Shown one piece after another: positions 1-14,100 of a stretch of 64,000 bases of DNA; the stretch's first letter is position 1; every line of letters starts with the position of its first letter. The position numbers and the translations under genes are program-made. Origin of the DNA: Gossypium raimondii (lineage: Eukaryota; Streptophyta; Magnoliopsida; Malvales; Malvaceae); contig NC_068565.1 in assembly GCF_025698545.1 (NCBI RefSeq), positions 7,192,001 to 7,256,000 of the forward strand, read 5' to 3'. Under the pieces are notes generated by a model. That model did no database searches. It was not told the origin of the DNA and saw nothing but the letters and a program-made list of their open reading frames with translations.

Positions 1-559
1 ACCTTCCATAATACAATGTTTATAGTGAAAATACTCTTTCATATAAAATTATTTTTTTGGTATATAATATTTAAATATTTTAACCCTCTTGCTTAAGTTG
101 ATCCATTAAATTACTTATTTTATTATTAAAAAATATTTAACTATTAATATTTTTAATTTTTAATTAATTAAAATATGAATTTTATCATTAAAATTTAATT
201 CAGACAAAATTTGGCCCAATTCAAAATAATTTGTCTAAGCCCAAAAGTTCAACCTTAGTTAAAATCCAAATCCTATAGCCCACCCCTCGAGGATAGATTG
301 ATAGGACTAAGTCCAAATTTAACGAATACTAATACTTATTTATAGTAGACAAAAATATCTTTTAAATGTCACACAAGTAAAGCATCAAATATGGTAAAAT
401 ATAAAAGGTTTTTTTATAATAAAAAATCATTATTCAAAAAAAAATGAAAAATGTACACCAATGCATTATTAGCATAAAACAAGTGACAAATACAAGCAAA
501 TGGCTAATACCACCAAAAACAATTGCTCACACTAGTACGATTTCAAAGTAGGTTCTACT
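1..559. other. AT-rich intergenic, no gene seen
   Basis: No coding signal, tRNA or clear terminal repeat was recognised here. The sequence is AT-rich and looks like decayed repeat DNA leading into the LINE remnant that follows. Confidence 0.5.
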
Positions 560-2640
560 CAGTGCTGGTTACTCTTATGCCAAAGGTGCCTTGTCCATCA
601 TCCATTCATGACTTTAAGCAAATTAGTTTGGTGGGGAGCTTTTATAAAATTTTGTCTAGTCTCTAGCGAGTCATTTGTCTTTTGGATTATTCGATGATAG
701 CAAATGAGACTATAGACCATGTTTGTAGAGGAGGTTTTAAAGGAATTGTGCTCAATGCCACTTTTCGGAAGGCTTAAAATATGTTTGACTAGGAACTTCC
801 AAATTTTGTTATGATTTGTATTAGTTTTGGTGTAATGGAGTCATGACTAAGAAAATGTGTGGCTATTGTCTCTTTCTCTAACATTGTGGGTTTCAAGGCA
901 AGTAACCATGTCACATTTTTTTAAAGATTCTATTCACCCTTATTTATATTTTGGTGTACAGTTACTTTCAAATAAACCTTGAGAACGAAATGAAACTTAA
1001 TGGTTGTCGATGTTTTGCACTAACAATCCAATGAGTATTAAATTCTATAAGGAACTTCGTGGTAATTATAGAACAATTTTTGAATATTAGGAGATAGAAG
1101 AGAATAGAAAAGCTTTTGTTTCTTAATTTATGGTATGGTTTGGTATATCTATCCAAGTGAATGTTAAGTCCTATTTATAATAATTCTCATGTCTCTTCAT
1201 ACAAACACAACTATCCAAATGGATAGTCATATCATTTAAAAGTAAATATAATTATTCAATAGATTTCTACTTAAATATTTTGAAAATGTTCCAACACTGG
1301 ACTTTTGTGAAGGTAATGAGATACAAGTTCTAAACATAAAAATGCTCCTTAGGTGGTTCGAACTTGCAATGGGGCTAAAGCTGAATTTGTCGAAGACAAA
1401 AATCTATGAAGTAGATGTCGATGATCTGATAATTCAAAGATGAGCCTTGGTTGTGTCATGGTACTTTCCCATCTAATTATTTGGGGATCCATTTAGGACA
1501 AGTAAAGAATTATGATGTTTTTTTGGTAGTTAATTATTGAGCGAATTAATTGGATGGAAATTGAAGGTCTTGTCTAATGGAGGAAGGTTGATGTTTATTA
1601 AGTCCATTCTTACTATTTTACCCTCTTCCTTTATGACTATGTTCCTTATATTTATAGCAATTTGTTCCCATTTGGACAAGTTGGTTTCTAATTTTGTGTG
1701 AGTCGCGTCTACGAATAAAAGAAGTGTTCATTAGGTCAAGTGGGATGAGTTGTGTAAACCTAGAGACTATGGAGGCCTCATTGTAGTCAACTTCAAATTA
1801 AGGAATAAAGCTTTTCTAGATAAGTGGATTTGGTGATTTTCCAATGGCAAAGATAGCTTGTGGAGGAATGTTGTTTTAACAAAATATGAAAGGAAGGAGA
1901 AAAAAATTATTGTCTTGCAATCAATAAAGCGTTAATATATCTTGGATCTAGTGGGGAATTGTTTCTATGTTTACAACTACGAATCCCATTAGTAAGGCTT
2001 TTAGTGATAATCTTAGGATTCAAGTTGGAAATGCAATGCACATCAATTTTTGGTCAGACATGTGGGTTGGTAATTCTCTTTACAATCCCATTTTCTGAGG
2101 TTAGTAATTTCTCTTTTAGTGATAATCTTGCAGTTCAAAAGGTTGGGAAGATTACTAATTTTAAATCATGAAAAAATAAAGAATAGGTGTGGGGAGTAGA
2201 GATGAAGAGAGCTTTGCTTGTTTTGGAAAGGGCGTAGTGAGAGACATTCACAAAAGTCATTAATTAAGCTCACTATTTTATGGAGAGAGTTGATTTAGTG
2301 TGTTAGATCGGATCTAAGAATTGATATTACTCTCCTAAGGCATTTGTTCCTTTGTTCTTCAAAAGGATTACACTATTAATCATCTTTCAAAATTGGTATG
2401 GGCCAAAGTCGCACCCCAAATGTTGCATTCTTTGTTTGGCATTTGGTAAGGGGTAGAATAGCAATCAAAATCGAACTTGCCAAGAGAGGTATCATTGCTT
2501 TCAACTTTGATTTGTGAACTTTTTGCTATAGATTTCCTGAACTTGTTGAACATCTTTTCTTCTAATGTAGCTATACATGGAGAATATGGCAGTTTTGTTA
2601 AGCTATGCAAAATATTCACGTGGTGTAACAATTCAATTTT
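560..2640 (+). pseudogene. Degenerate L1-type LINE reverse transcriptase remnant
   Basis: Reading all three plus-strand frames gives pieces in the order expected for a plant L1 reverse transcriptase. Near 580-640 is a stretch like 'VTLMPKVPCPSSIHDFKQIS', followed by 'SLVGSFYKIL', the conserved region before the RT active site. Near 1560-1640 is 'LKVLSNGGRLMFIKSILT', and near 1735-1830 'KWDELCKPRDYGGL' and 'LRNKAFLDKW', typical of the region after the RT. At 2390-2660 the pieces resemble the zinc-binding zf-RVT tail. Many stops and frameshifts interrupt it and no intact ORF or 5' ORF1 is visible. The YADD-type active site could not be located, probably lost between about 900 and 1330. It is a dead copy. 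No poly(A) tail or target duplication was found, so both ends are approximate. Confidence 0.75.
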
Positions 2641-5488
2641 TAGTGGTGCCGAAAAAGGTGGTTTCAGAACCGCATTTTCGTAAATCGATCTCGTAAATAT
2701 TAAATATGAATATTTATGAGGTTGGTATAAAATTTTATTAAATTTTAATCCTTTAATTTTTATATTAATTGTTTAATTAAGGTACATTGACTAAATTGTA
2801 AAAGTCGATCGTTATAAGTTTTTAATTGAACAAAGATTTAGGGGCTTAAATTGCAATTAGCCAAAAGTCTAAAATGATAAATAAACCATTTTATATTATG
2901 GCTTAGTGGATTGTGATGGAAGATCCCACTAATTTTCTTAACGGTAGATTAAGTTAATTCAAGAATATTTAAGTTAATTAAACTTAGTTATTTAAATCCT
3001 AATCTACCTATATAAGTTAAGTTAATGAGAAAAAATTATAATCATCATCTTCAATCTTGTTCTTTCACCATCTAAGTGAAGAAAACCTAAGAAAGATTCT
3101 AAGACATTCAACTATAATTTCCAAGGTAAAATTTAGTCATTTTTCTTATAGTTTTATGTTTTTAAGGTCATTAGAGCTTTATTTAGCTAGCCCACATGCC
3201 AATTTGTAAAACTATTAAAGCTTTTAAAGATTTCATTTTTATTAATTAAATAAATTGGTGTTAAATTGATAGGTTTTAAGCTTAGATGTAAAAGGACTAG
3301 ATTGTAAAGTTTAATTGTTAGTTTTGTTCATAAAGGCTAAAGTGAATAATATGCAAAATTTATCTGAAATTTTTGTAATAATAGATATTATATGGTCCCT
3401 AAGGCATGTGATTGAGATTGGTTTTGAAATCAAGCTCAAAATTGAAAGATGTTATTATTTCGACTTCAGAGACTAAATTAAATAAAATGAAAAAATTGAG
3501 GGCATTTGAAAATGGAATTACATAGGTTCATGCATATTATGGAATGATATTAAAATATTTGGTATTGATGAATTGTGTAAAATAATTGTTTAGATCAAAA
3601 ATTAAATCAAATTGAAGATAATCAAGAAAAAGCAAAAATTGTTGATTAGTTCCTGGAGGTTCAACTTGTTTGTTGTTTTGGTCAGGCAAGTTCATATGGT
3701 ATTTATAACTTATATAATATGCATTTGAATCATATATGTGCGTATGTTTGATTCTAAATTGGTACAAAATGTGAGAAATGGACTAAATTAGAAAGTGATA
3801 ATTATATGTGTAATAGATGCCCATTTGAACTTAGGGTCTGTTTGATTGACGGAATTAATTTTCCGGAAAATCATTTCCAACTTTTCCAGTGTTTGATTGG
3901 AGGAAAACATTTTCCATTTGGAAAATAAACTCCAAAACAAGGGAAAATGGGTTACATTTTACGGAAAATGTCTTACCCTTTCAATTTCCGTAAGACATTT
4001 TCCGTGCTCTCCTCTCTATCGCCTCCTTCATTCCTTCCTTCATTTTCGGTGAGAAAGCGCTTCGCTTATCGATTTTCCAAGAACTTGTTTTTTAATTATT
4101 CAATACTTGTTTTTTAACACAATTACAAATAATTTATTTGATATTAGTTTTTTCAATTTATAACGATTAATATTGTAGCTTAATAATTGAGTATTATTAT
4201 AAATAAATCATTGCAATATATGTAAAAATAATTTAAAATATAAAAATTTATTAATATATATTAATATATGTAAAACAACTTTTCCGAAAAATATTTTCAA
4301 AAAATCACGAAGCGTGAGAAAATATTTTACAGATTCAATCAAACACCGAAAATATTTTCCAAGAAATCATTTTACAGAAAAGTAAAACATTTTCCGTAAA
4401 TCATTTTACGGAAAATATTTTACTGGCAATCAAACAGACCCTTAGTAAAGATCTAATTAACAATGCTTCTGTACATAATTGTAATTACTTGAGCCTAATC
4501 GTATATGTTTGATTGGTCCTTCCCTTAACTCAAGAAAAGCTCGATCAGATTGCATTTGAATCAGAAGAAAATTCTATGAGTTTGGAAATAATTTAATTGA
4601 GTCTATTTATACGATGTAGAAGTAAATTAGGTGGTCGTACGAATTGTTCAATTAGATAATTTGATTGAAGAATTTTCTTGAAAAATTAATTTAGAAAATT
4701 TAATTGATATTTGGGAAAATTAATTTTGATCAAGTCAAATTAAATCAATCAAATTAATTAAAATTAATATGATATTTTTGGAAATTAATTTTCAAGTCAG
4801 ATAATTGACTCAATGGGTAATTAAAGTTGAAAATTGGACATGAGATTGAAAATTGGGCCCGAGAACCCAAAATCAAGATCGAGACCCAAAAACTGGTCGA
4901 AATAGGCCTAGTATGTGAAATCGGGTCGACGGTCCAATCAGTGACAAGACCAGACCGGTCGGGACGTCACTGGCTTGGATTGAATCAACAACAGTCAAAC
5001 CGGCTTGGGGTGCCGTGAGGGTGCCGCACCTGTGATGACACCACCAGACACGATAGTGCTGATGGCGACGACGGCAACATTTTGGTGGCTGACGGGTGGT
5101 CCTTCGAGTTTTAGTTGTTAAATTATTTGAATGGCTTATGAATTGAGTGGGTATCATAGAATTGTGATGGGTCGTAAGTAAATACATTGAGAAATTGGTT
5201 AATTGACATGGAAGCAATTAATTTAGGTTTAGGGTTTAAGCTGAATAATAGAACTAAATTGAATAAAAACAAAAAACCTAGAATTGACAACTTTAACCAA
5301 AAAATTAGATAAAAGAGACCGAGAGGAGACCTTATTAGGAGGAATTTCAGTCGTCCCATTTAGTTTCAAATAAATCAAAATATAAATTGGACTAAATTGT
5401 TAATTGGTAAAACTATAGGCTAAAAGGTATTAATTAGACCAATTAAGAGATTATTTATTAAATTCCTTGAGTTAAAATTAATTGTGAC
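2641..5488. repeat. Degenerate LTR-like retrotransposon sequence
   Basis: The segment begins with a 'GGTTTCAGAACCGC' block of the kind found at the edges of long plant LTRs, followed by AT-rich sequence and a GC-richer patch at 4890-5060. It has no long ORF. It is interrupted by a Tourist-like MITE at 3834-4441 and seems to continue at 8249-8528 after the MITE and solo LTR inserted at 5489. No paired LTR was found, so assignment to an LTR element is an inference. Confidence 0.4.
3834..4441. mobile_element. Tourist-like (PIF/Harbinger) MITE
   Basis: The 608-bp element starts GGGTCTGTTTGATTG and ends with the exact inverse CAATCAAACAGACCC. A TTA trinucleotide flanks both sides (3831-3833 and 4442-4444), the target duplication typical of PIF/Harbinger elements. 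The arms are rich in short inverted runs of TTTTCCG and CGGAAAA, so a transcript could fold into a long hairpin. No coding capacity is seen. Confidence 0.85.
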
Positions 5489-8239
5489 TAGACCTGATCA
5501 TGGGTAGGGCCACCCGCCCAAGCTCGAAGGTTTACACCAAAAGTAGAAGGACTTGGGCGAAAACATAAGCCCGAAAAATGGGTTTGGACAAAAAATAAGG
5601 CTCATTTTCTAAACGAGTTGTAACACTCCAAACTTGGCCTAGATGTCTAGCCGAAGTTTAGAGAGTTACATCATCTATACTCATATACCACACAAGTAAC
5701 ACAATAGTACTAAACCATGTCCCACATAATATCCATCACAAAGATTAATTAGTGCATAATCTTCCAAAGTCCTATCATAGATTACCGAAAGTCTTAACAT
5801 AATACTTAAAAGGAAGTTAAAAGCTTGACCAAGCTCCAACGACACAGAACCGTTCAAGACTGAGATCCACCTGAAATTCAATCAATAATAAAATGAGTTG
5901 TGAACTCAATGCGTAAAAGAAATTTGCTTAAATAGTGCTCACTTATAAAATAATTCCAGATTCAAAGATTTGCTTCTATACAGACGAAGTTTTAGTTCAT
6001 ATTCGGAGCAAATTAGTTACACATATGTATATATGCAAATTCAGTTCCAGATACAGTACAGATCAGATTCAAATACAATAATCCTACCCCCAACCTCTAC
6101 ACACTGTCTTCAGCCATCCCAACACACCATTACCCATCCAACCCTACTCACCTTAGAGTGTCCATTTGACACTTTTACAGAGACACAGCTTAGCTGTTAG
6201 ATCAGAAGGCAACGAAATGCCAAAATCAGATTTATACATATTGTGGCTTAACCATTATTTTAGTACAAATTACTTCTTTCTTCGCAATACTCCCAACCCA
6301 TGTAAATGTAGAACACAAATATTCAATCATTTTAATTTATTTCCCAAACAGATAAAATAATGTCATATCATAATAAGCATCATGGTATACATGCAACTAT
6401 GTTATGCACACATCAGTCTCAGAATATCAGACAACTCCGATATAATCAAATTCAATCATTCACACAAAGAGGAAGCCAGTATCAGTGTTAAATAACATTC
6501 ACTTCCTCAAAAACAGATTTCAGGCCCTAGTAACATGCCACACGGCCTAGTCTCACACCCATGTGTCTTGCCCGTATGGTTTCGAAGTATAAACAATGAG
6601 TTACACGGCCTAGACACACGCCCGTGTCCATGCTCATGTGACTTACACGACTTGGGTACACGCCCGTGTCCCTGGCCGTGTGGTTTTTTTCCACAAACAT
6701 TAAGTTACATGACCAAGAGACATACCCGTGTGTTTTGCCCGTGTCGTCTTCTACCACAAACAATGAGTTATACAACTTCAACACAAGCTCGTGTTCGTTG
6801 CCCGTGTGAACCCTGTACTAATATGGCCACACACGGGACACACGCCCGTGTACCTGTCCATGTGGCCCCAAATTGATGAACAGTGAGTTACACGGCCAAC
6901 CACACGGTCATGTGGCTCACAGGCCTGGACACACGCCCGTGTGTCTGGCCGTATGACGTCGACATCCACCATTTCCAGCGACCGAAACTTGCAAAAATTA
7001 AGGTTTCTAATACGCACCTAGTTTCGTTTGATGGAAAAATAATACGGAGACTACCCGAAACCTAATTAACCATACAATAATCAATAACACCATCGGTTTC
7101 AATATTTTCCTAAAATCACCTACTGTCAAGATTATGTCGAAAGTTTCGACGCAACCCCAACTCAAATCGCATACTTACCTTGCACGAAACAAAGGGAATC
7201 AGACTAACACAGCGGAGTCACGACTCTTGTAGTAACCTTGCCTAAAAAGTAACCAATCGAGTGTTTAATAGAACTTCAAGCAAACAGAAAAATCTCGTTT
7301 CAATAGAATAGTGTTAACACAACGAAAAACGCAAAATAAAAAGAAATAATGGCGGAACTTACACAATATCGACCTCACAAGCAACAAAGGATTCCCAATT
7401 CAGGCAAAAATCACTTGTAGTAAGAAGAACAAAAATAAAAGAAAAGAAAACAGGAAGGCAATGAACTAAAATTTTGAAAAAGAAAAAGAACAATAGAATT
7501 TTTCAACATGTTTTAGAATAACCACCATCCCACCTTCCGGCAATTGCAAAAATATTTCCTAACGCATACGATGGGACTTGAACTCAGAATTGAACAGAAT
7601 ATAGACAGATGCTTAACCAGTGAACCAGCAGACTCATTCTTGACACTAATTTACCCAGAATTGCACTTAACCACCTAACACATTGATAAGGATAGTTTTA
7701 AAAAATAAAAAAACTTTTAACGATGTCACTCAAACTCGAGACCTTAAACATAGAAGCAGAGCACAGAACCAAAGATACAGAAATTAATTACTGCAGATTC
7801 TCACAATTAAACTCTTAAATTTTTAGGGCGTTACACGAGTTGAGCCTCGGGTAAGATTTTTAGGCCCTGGCTCGGCCCAAATTTGGCTAAAATTTTTTTA
7901 CTACTGTTTGGTGTTGTTTTACTGCCATTTTGCTGATGTTTTGATTTTATTTTGCTATTATATTGCTATTATAATTCTTGTGTTATTGTTAATTTTGCTA
8001 CTATTTTAGATGTATTTCCTTGCTATGTTGTAACTATCTTAGTGAAATTTAAGTATAAATATTTTTTAATATATTTTTAATTTGTTGGGAAACATTTAGT
8101 TTAATGTTTTAGTGTATTTGATGTATTATATTTTTAAAATTTGTTTTTATACAAAAATAATATTAAAAAATTTAATACGGGCAGGCCGGGTCGGACTCAA
8201 GCCTAAAATTTTGCATTGGCCCGGCCAATGATCAGCTTT
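5489..8239. mobile_element. MITE with 9-bp target duplication, split by a solo LTR
   Basis: The outer element begins TAGACCTGATCATGGG and ends CCAATGATCAGCTTT, giving an imperfect terminal inverted repeat. It is flanked by AATTGTGAC (5480-5488) and AATTCTGAC (8240-8248), a 9-bp duplication with one mismatch, which fits a Mutator-type element. The body carries GGCCCGGCCC-like and 'GGCCACCCGCCC' patches. About 130 bp from the left end it is interrupted by the solo LTR at 5619-7835; without that insert it is about 530 bp. Related copies are at 29709-30407 and 53821-57092. Confidence 0.75.
5619..7835 (+). mobile_element. Solo LTR with TGTAACACTCC terminus
   Basis: This 2217-bp insert begins TGTAACACTCC and ends GGGCGTTACA, i.e. 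TG...CA, and is flanked by perfect 5-bp duplications CGAGT (5614-5618 and 7836-7840). It has no internal terminal repeat and no gag or pol coding, so it is best read as a solo LTR left by LTR-LTR recombination. The strand is arbitrary. The block at 6536-6955 is packed with the palindromic motif ACACGCCCGTGT and variants. Short ORFs inside follow this repeat and are not considered genes. Confidence 0.85.
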
Positions 8240-8248
8240 AATTCTGAC

Positions 8249-8528
8249 AATAGAGATTAATCAATTCCCACTTGTTTGTCTTATCTGATTCATTTGTAAC
8301 TTTTGATTTTATTACAATTAGATCCTTTTTACTTAGTTGATATTCGAATTTTATTTATGATCTGTCGTACTATAGTTAATAGGAAAGTAGTTAGTTAGAC
8401 TTCATATTGCATGTTTTCCCTTCTGTTTAATTCAATTTTAGTTCATACCTCTTTTGGATACTATGCTCGGAATACTTTCATATTTAATTGTAATAAAAAT
8501 TATATTACAGTTTGACTTGTATATTTAT
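8249..8528. repeat. Continuation of degenerate LTR-like sequence
   Basis: AT-rich DNA between two insertions, probably the right part of the degenerate element that starts near 2641. No gene is seen. Confidence 0.3.
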
Positions 8529-11134
8529 TGTAACACCCCTTACCCGAGACCGTCGCCGGAATCGAGTACGAGATGTTATCCAATTTAACTTACCAATTCG
8601 GAGCATAAAAAAAATTGCTTTTAAAATTAAATTCACTGTTCACAACAAAACTGTCTACCCGCGTGACTTTCACTAATTTAATTATAGCTCGAGTTACAGA
8701 ACTCAAAATTTAAATCCGTAAATTTTCCCTGAAACTAGACTCATATTAATACTTACCATAAAATTTTCAGAATTTTTTTACTTAGCCAATTAGTACAGTT
8801 TATTCATTAAAGTATCCCCTATTTCACAGCTCGACAGATCTGACCTCTTGCCACTAAAAATCAATTATCTCTTTGTAAAGAATTCATATAAGGTTATAGT
8901 TTGTTTCTTTTGAAAATAGACTCACTAAGAAATCTACACATATAAATTATGACCCATAATTCTTTCTGTACAATTTATAATGATTTTTCAAAGTCAGAAC
9001 AGGGGACTTCAAAAACCATTCTGCCCCTGTCTCACTAAAATTCAAATATCTCAAAATACAGAATTCCCTTGCCTACACCGTTTCTTTCATATAAAAATAG
9101 ACTTGATAAGCTTTAATTCCATATATAAGTCACTCTCTAATTCAATTTCTACTATTTATGGTGATTTTTCACATTCACGTCACTGCTGCTGTCAAAGAAA
9201 CTGCTTCTTTGAATTAGTTACCATTTTAACATACATAACACCAAAACATATTCTTTAATAGCTACTTCAATAGCTAATATTAGCTATATCATTTGAACAT
9301 GCTCAAAATGATCAAGACTCTATACATGCCATAGTTTAAACATTTTGAAAAGCACATAATACCGAGATGATTATGATAGTGTGATACGAGCTCCGACGAT
9401 CCCCATTTCGATCAAGTTCAAATCACTATAAAACAAAGGAAAAAAAGAAAGGTGTAAGCTATAAATAGCTTAGTAAGTTATATGTAAACAATAATTACTC
9501 ATTTAATAATTAACACTTTTAACATATAACTAATCAAAACATTTCTTAGCAATTTCAATCACTTACACATGCACAATCTTACCAATTCACTTGCATATAC
9601 ATTTTCACACTTAACATTTATCACATATGCTCAATTCTTTCAATTGTACTGCATACACACTTCATTTCATATTCACTTTAACCCATCATTAATCCCGTTG
9701 AACACTGGAATATACACAGATACGTAGAGATTTAGCACATAAGTGCAACAACGATATGTAGCCGGTTACCACTGAAATGTAGCCGGTTACCATCAAACGT
9801 AGCCAAGCTACCACCGATCAATAACACCGAAATGTCCACGGGCCGCTCACACAAGTGTCAGTGTCTCGCAACACATGCTAGATCACCCAAGACCGGGACT
9901 CACTGTAACATCAGTAACATCGATCTCTAGTGACATGTCACTTGTATCCACTTCTATTCCTAAGTTCAACCGGGAATTTACACTTAACACTTTATTTTCA
10001 ACACTTTAACACTTGAATAATTCATGAACAATTTTCCTTCCACATTCAATATTGATTCACATATCAAATAAATTCACAGTTTATAAAATATATTACTATT
10101 ATTTACACATAACTTACCTCGGATGCAAAACGACTATTTTTGTAATTTAGTCGATAACTTTCTCTTTTCCCCGATCACTTGCACTATTTCTTCTTTCTTG
10201 ATCTATATTAACACAATTTAATACATTTTATCAACATTTCATTCAAATACAATTCATACACAACATTTTGGCAAATTTACATTTTTCCCCAAAACTTTTC
10301 AAAAATTCCACTTTTGTCCCTAAGCTCGTAAAAATAAAATTCACTAAATTCTTAAATTTCAAACTTCACTAAATCATATTTCATGCTCATAACAGCCCTC
10401 AATTTCACAAAATCACAACTTTATGCACACTTTACCATCTTTCACAATTTAGCCCTTTTTCAACATTTTCATTGAAATTCATCTAGTAAAACTTGTAGTT
10501 AACACTTCAAACATTCATTATCTAACATCACTAATCAATTTACAATTATATCATGAATGGGTCAATTTTTAAACTTCAATTTCATTTAAATTAAATGGTA
10601 GAAACATGAAATTCAAGCATCAATAAGCATAAAAATACGAAAATAATTAAAAACGGGGCAAGAAATCACTTACAATTGAGCTTAGAAAAATCAAGAACCT
10701 TAGCTATGGTAACATGAAACTTTCGGCAGCAAGCTTCTGATTTTGAAGAAGATGGACACTTATTTTCTCTTTATTTTGTCTTTTTCCCAATTTGGACAAA
10801 AATACCCTTGACCCATTACTTAGATATTTTTCTAGAAATACCCTTTTGTGTCCATAACACTAATTTATGGTCTAATTTCCACATAAACACTTCCAATTTT
10901 ATGCAATAATTCAATTAAGTCATTTAATCACTAATTAGACACACTTTGCATTTTTCTCGATTTAGTCCTAAAAATTCAATTAGGCACTAAATCATTAAAA
11001 TTTTCTATCCATATTTTCACACAATATTTCAATCAATCAGTAACTAATAAAAATTTATAAAATTAAACTATTTCACTTCGGGTTTGTCGTTACGAAACCA
11101 CTATTCCGATTAGGCCCTATTTCGAGCTATCACA
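8529..11134 (+). mobile_element. Solo LTR, TGTAACACCCC family, copy 1
   Basis: The 2606-bp element starts TGTAACACCCCTTACCCGAG and ends GAGCTATCACA (TG...CA). Flanks are TTTAT (8524-8528) and CTTAT (11135-11139), a 5-bp duplication with one mismatch. The same sequence occurs in inverted orientation at 53953-56581, and a diverged relative lies at 49700-52409. It has no coding region; a 21-bp unit containing GTAGCCGGTTACC is present twice near 9758-9790. TG/CA ends, 5-bp duplications and absence of internal coding indicate a solo LTR of a Ty3/gypsy-type element, possibly the Del/Tekay-type family abundant in cotton. Confidence 0.85.
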
Positions 11135-14100
11135 CTTATAGTTTACCACAATTCCATATTTATTAGTAAAGTTTATCCGTCTCAATGTACACACCAAGGA
11201 GCGGTCACATACCCTATTTTATACTTTTTTTTCTTAAAGAAAGAATAATACTACTTAAAAAAAATTTGTTTGTATACCTTACCTAAACTAGCTAGGTAAT
11301 GAGCTGGTTTGTTGCTAGCTACTTGATGGTAATGTAAGATTGTGAAATTACATTTCCTTGTTTAATTTTTAAAATTACCTTAAGTTAGTAATCTTACATT
11401 TCGAATAGTGCTAAGTTTTGGTAATATAAAGTATAATCACATTACCAAACTCTTCAAGTAATGTAAGATTAATCCAAGGTAATGTTGATTTTATTACAAT
11501 TTTACCCTTTTGTTTTATAATTTTGGTCCATTGCAAGTCAATCTCCAACTTTTTTCTGCTTTCTTTTCTATCATGTGACAATTAAACCATGCATAAACTA
11601 AATGAAATTAAGGAATTAGTTTAATTAAATTTTAAAAAAACTTTTTTTCAAAAGGTTCAGCTTCAATTATAATAATATTTATATATTTGGATTTGATGGA
11701 CTTCAATTACACAAGGCTTCACTTTTTAATAGTTCTAGTTTGACATTTGAATTAAGATTATATATACTTATTTTAATTAATTTAATTTCATAAGTACAAT
11801 TAGTTTTGAAAATATATATATTTTTAAATTTATTACGAGGAATATGCTATTTTGCTAATTTATTGTAAATTTTAAAATTTTCACTAATAATACTAGTAAT
11901 GTCTAAAATTGTTTCAACTTCTTTATTTATACATATGTTAAAAAGATAACAAATTTCGTAACAAAGATAATTTAGTAAAATATTTGTTTAGGTAATCTTA
12001 CATTATGTAAACCAAACAAGAAAATCTTACATTCAATAATGTGTTGAATAATCTTACATTCGATAATCTTATTATTAGAAGTAATCTTATATTTTGTGGA
12101 CTAAACATCACTTTAAAGCATTGCAAAAATAGAGAAAAAAAAAGAAGCTTAGTTGTACTTATTAAATTTCAAGCTAGATATTGGTTGATGTTAAGAATTG
12201 TGCACTTGGTTCAATGATTTCGTCATTGTTTATTTATCATTTTTTCGAATTGGTTAAATAAGTAAATAATATTATGTAATTATTTATATCTTTGTTCTTA
12301 ATGGTTTCTTGCAAGTAAAGCAAGATGAATAAGTAAATATTAGTTCACTGATTACCTAAAATTTAACTGATATTAAGTTGTATTATATTTTCGAATTCTG
12401 ATGCAAGAAGACAACTTATATTACTAGTCAATCTAAATTGTTCATAGTCCATGGAATTAGATTGAGCAAATTACTTATGTTAGGACTATCATGTCACATA
12501 TAAACCCAATTGAGGAAATAGTTTGTATGGAGTAACAATTCGTCGGACAGAACCCAAGTTGAATCATATGTTTGTTTATGAACTTATTCACTTGTGACAT
12601 TCATCTTTAAATATTCATCATGACTAAGGCTACCTTGAGTGTACGATGGAGATGTAAGTTGCTCTATACCAAAAAATTTTAAACATATTAAATGAATTAT
12701 CGATAAAGCGTTAAAAAGATATGTTAAATGATTCTATTTTACCAATAAAAATGTGTGGAACTTAGACCAAGTCTTATACGTAGACCATTTCCACATCAAT
12801 GTTTATTATGCGTAGTTGATTGACCCTTAAAACCAAAATAGGATGCTAAATATACACTTTCCTTGTCTTCAAATTCTGTTTTGAGAGAAGTGGAAAAATG
12901 TTCACATTTGGAGCCATAGTCATAGATGCCAAGGCCAAGGCCGAAGCCGAAGCTTATTTTAATATTCTTCCTTTTGTGCTTGTTAATTTTTGTCCACCAA
13001 ATCCAACGTTTGGCTTCCTTAGGAGTTTTTTCTTTTAATGGCCCCTTTTTGGGTCAATATTACTAGCTTGTCCAAGTCAAAGTCAGTCAATGAAGTCAAA
13101 TAAATATAATAAATGGGTTGGGAACCTCTGCTTTCTTATGACTACTATTTATTTTAAAACAATTTTCTTGTTCCCTCATTGGATGGATAATAAGTAACGA
13201 CGCGTCTACAGTAGGATCAACGCTTCCTAACATTTGAACTTTTCTTAATATAATAAACGATGTTCACCTATTTTCTCATTTTAATCTTAAATTTTTTTAT
13301 CATTTTAGTCCTCGACTTTCAAACTTTAATCAAATTATTTTCTTTTCAACTGAAAATTTGACTAAACTGATAAAATTTTAATAGTATTAGCGTAGTAGTC
13401 TATGTGCTTTTTATTGCAAACACATGATTTTTTTTTGTGAATTGGTCTTTTCTAAATTTCTAAGTAATTTATTATTTTTGAAATTTTTATATGTCACATG
13501 AGTGATCCTATAAATTTTTAATAATTCAACTAACTTTTCATATAAAAAGTAATTTATTAAATTTTAAAATTAAAAGTAAAAATTAGAGACTAAATTTTCC
13601 ATAATGCATGTGATATAAATTATGATAGAAAAAACATAAAATTGCATTCGAGCGCGATTAGTGCATGAGGTTCGAATTTTTATAAATAAAAATAATTTCT
13701 CCATTCATACATATAATTAATAAATTATAAGTTTCAGCTCAATTTAATGATTATTTCTACACTATTATTAAAATCATTGATTTAATTTGATACCAAAACT
13801 AAGCGATATTAAATCAAATAACCAAAATACAACCAAATAAAACAAAACTATAAAAAAGATAATTATGTATTTTATAAAACAAATTCACAACTTTTCTAAA
13901 TATACTAAAAAACCCTATCACTAAATAAATTACACCTTTAATTTAAATTTTAATATTCTTAAATACAAATTATTTATGAAGAAATATCCGATACACAAAT
14001 AAAATTAAGCGTCGATAAATATCTTACAACAATATAATAAAATATTAAAATTAGATATTTAACAAAAACACAATCTCAATTTTTTAAAATCATTTATGAA

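Noticed and set aside
5970-7065. Several short ORFs on both strands
   Set aside because: They lie in the solo LTR and follow the ACACGCCCGTGT repeats; no family resemblance.
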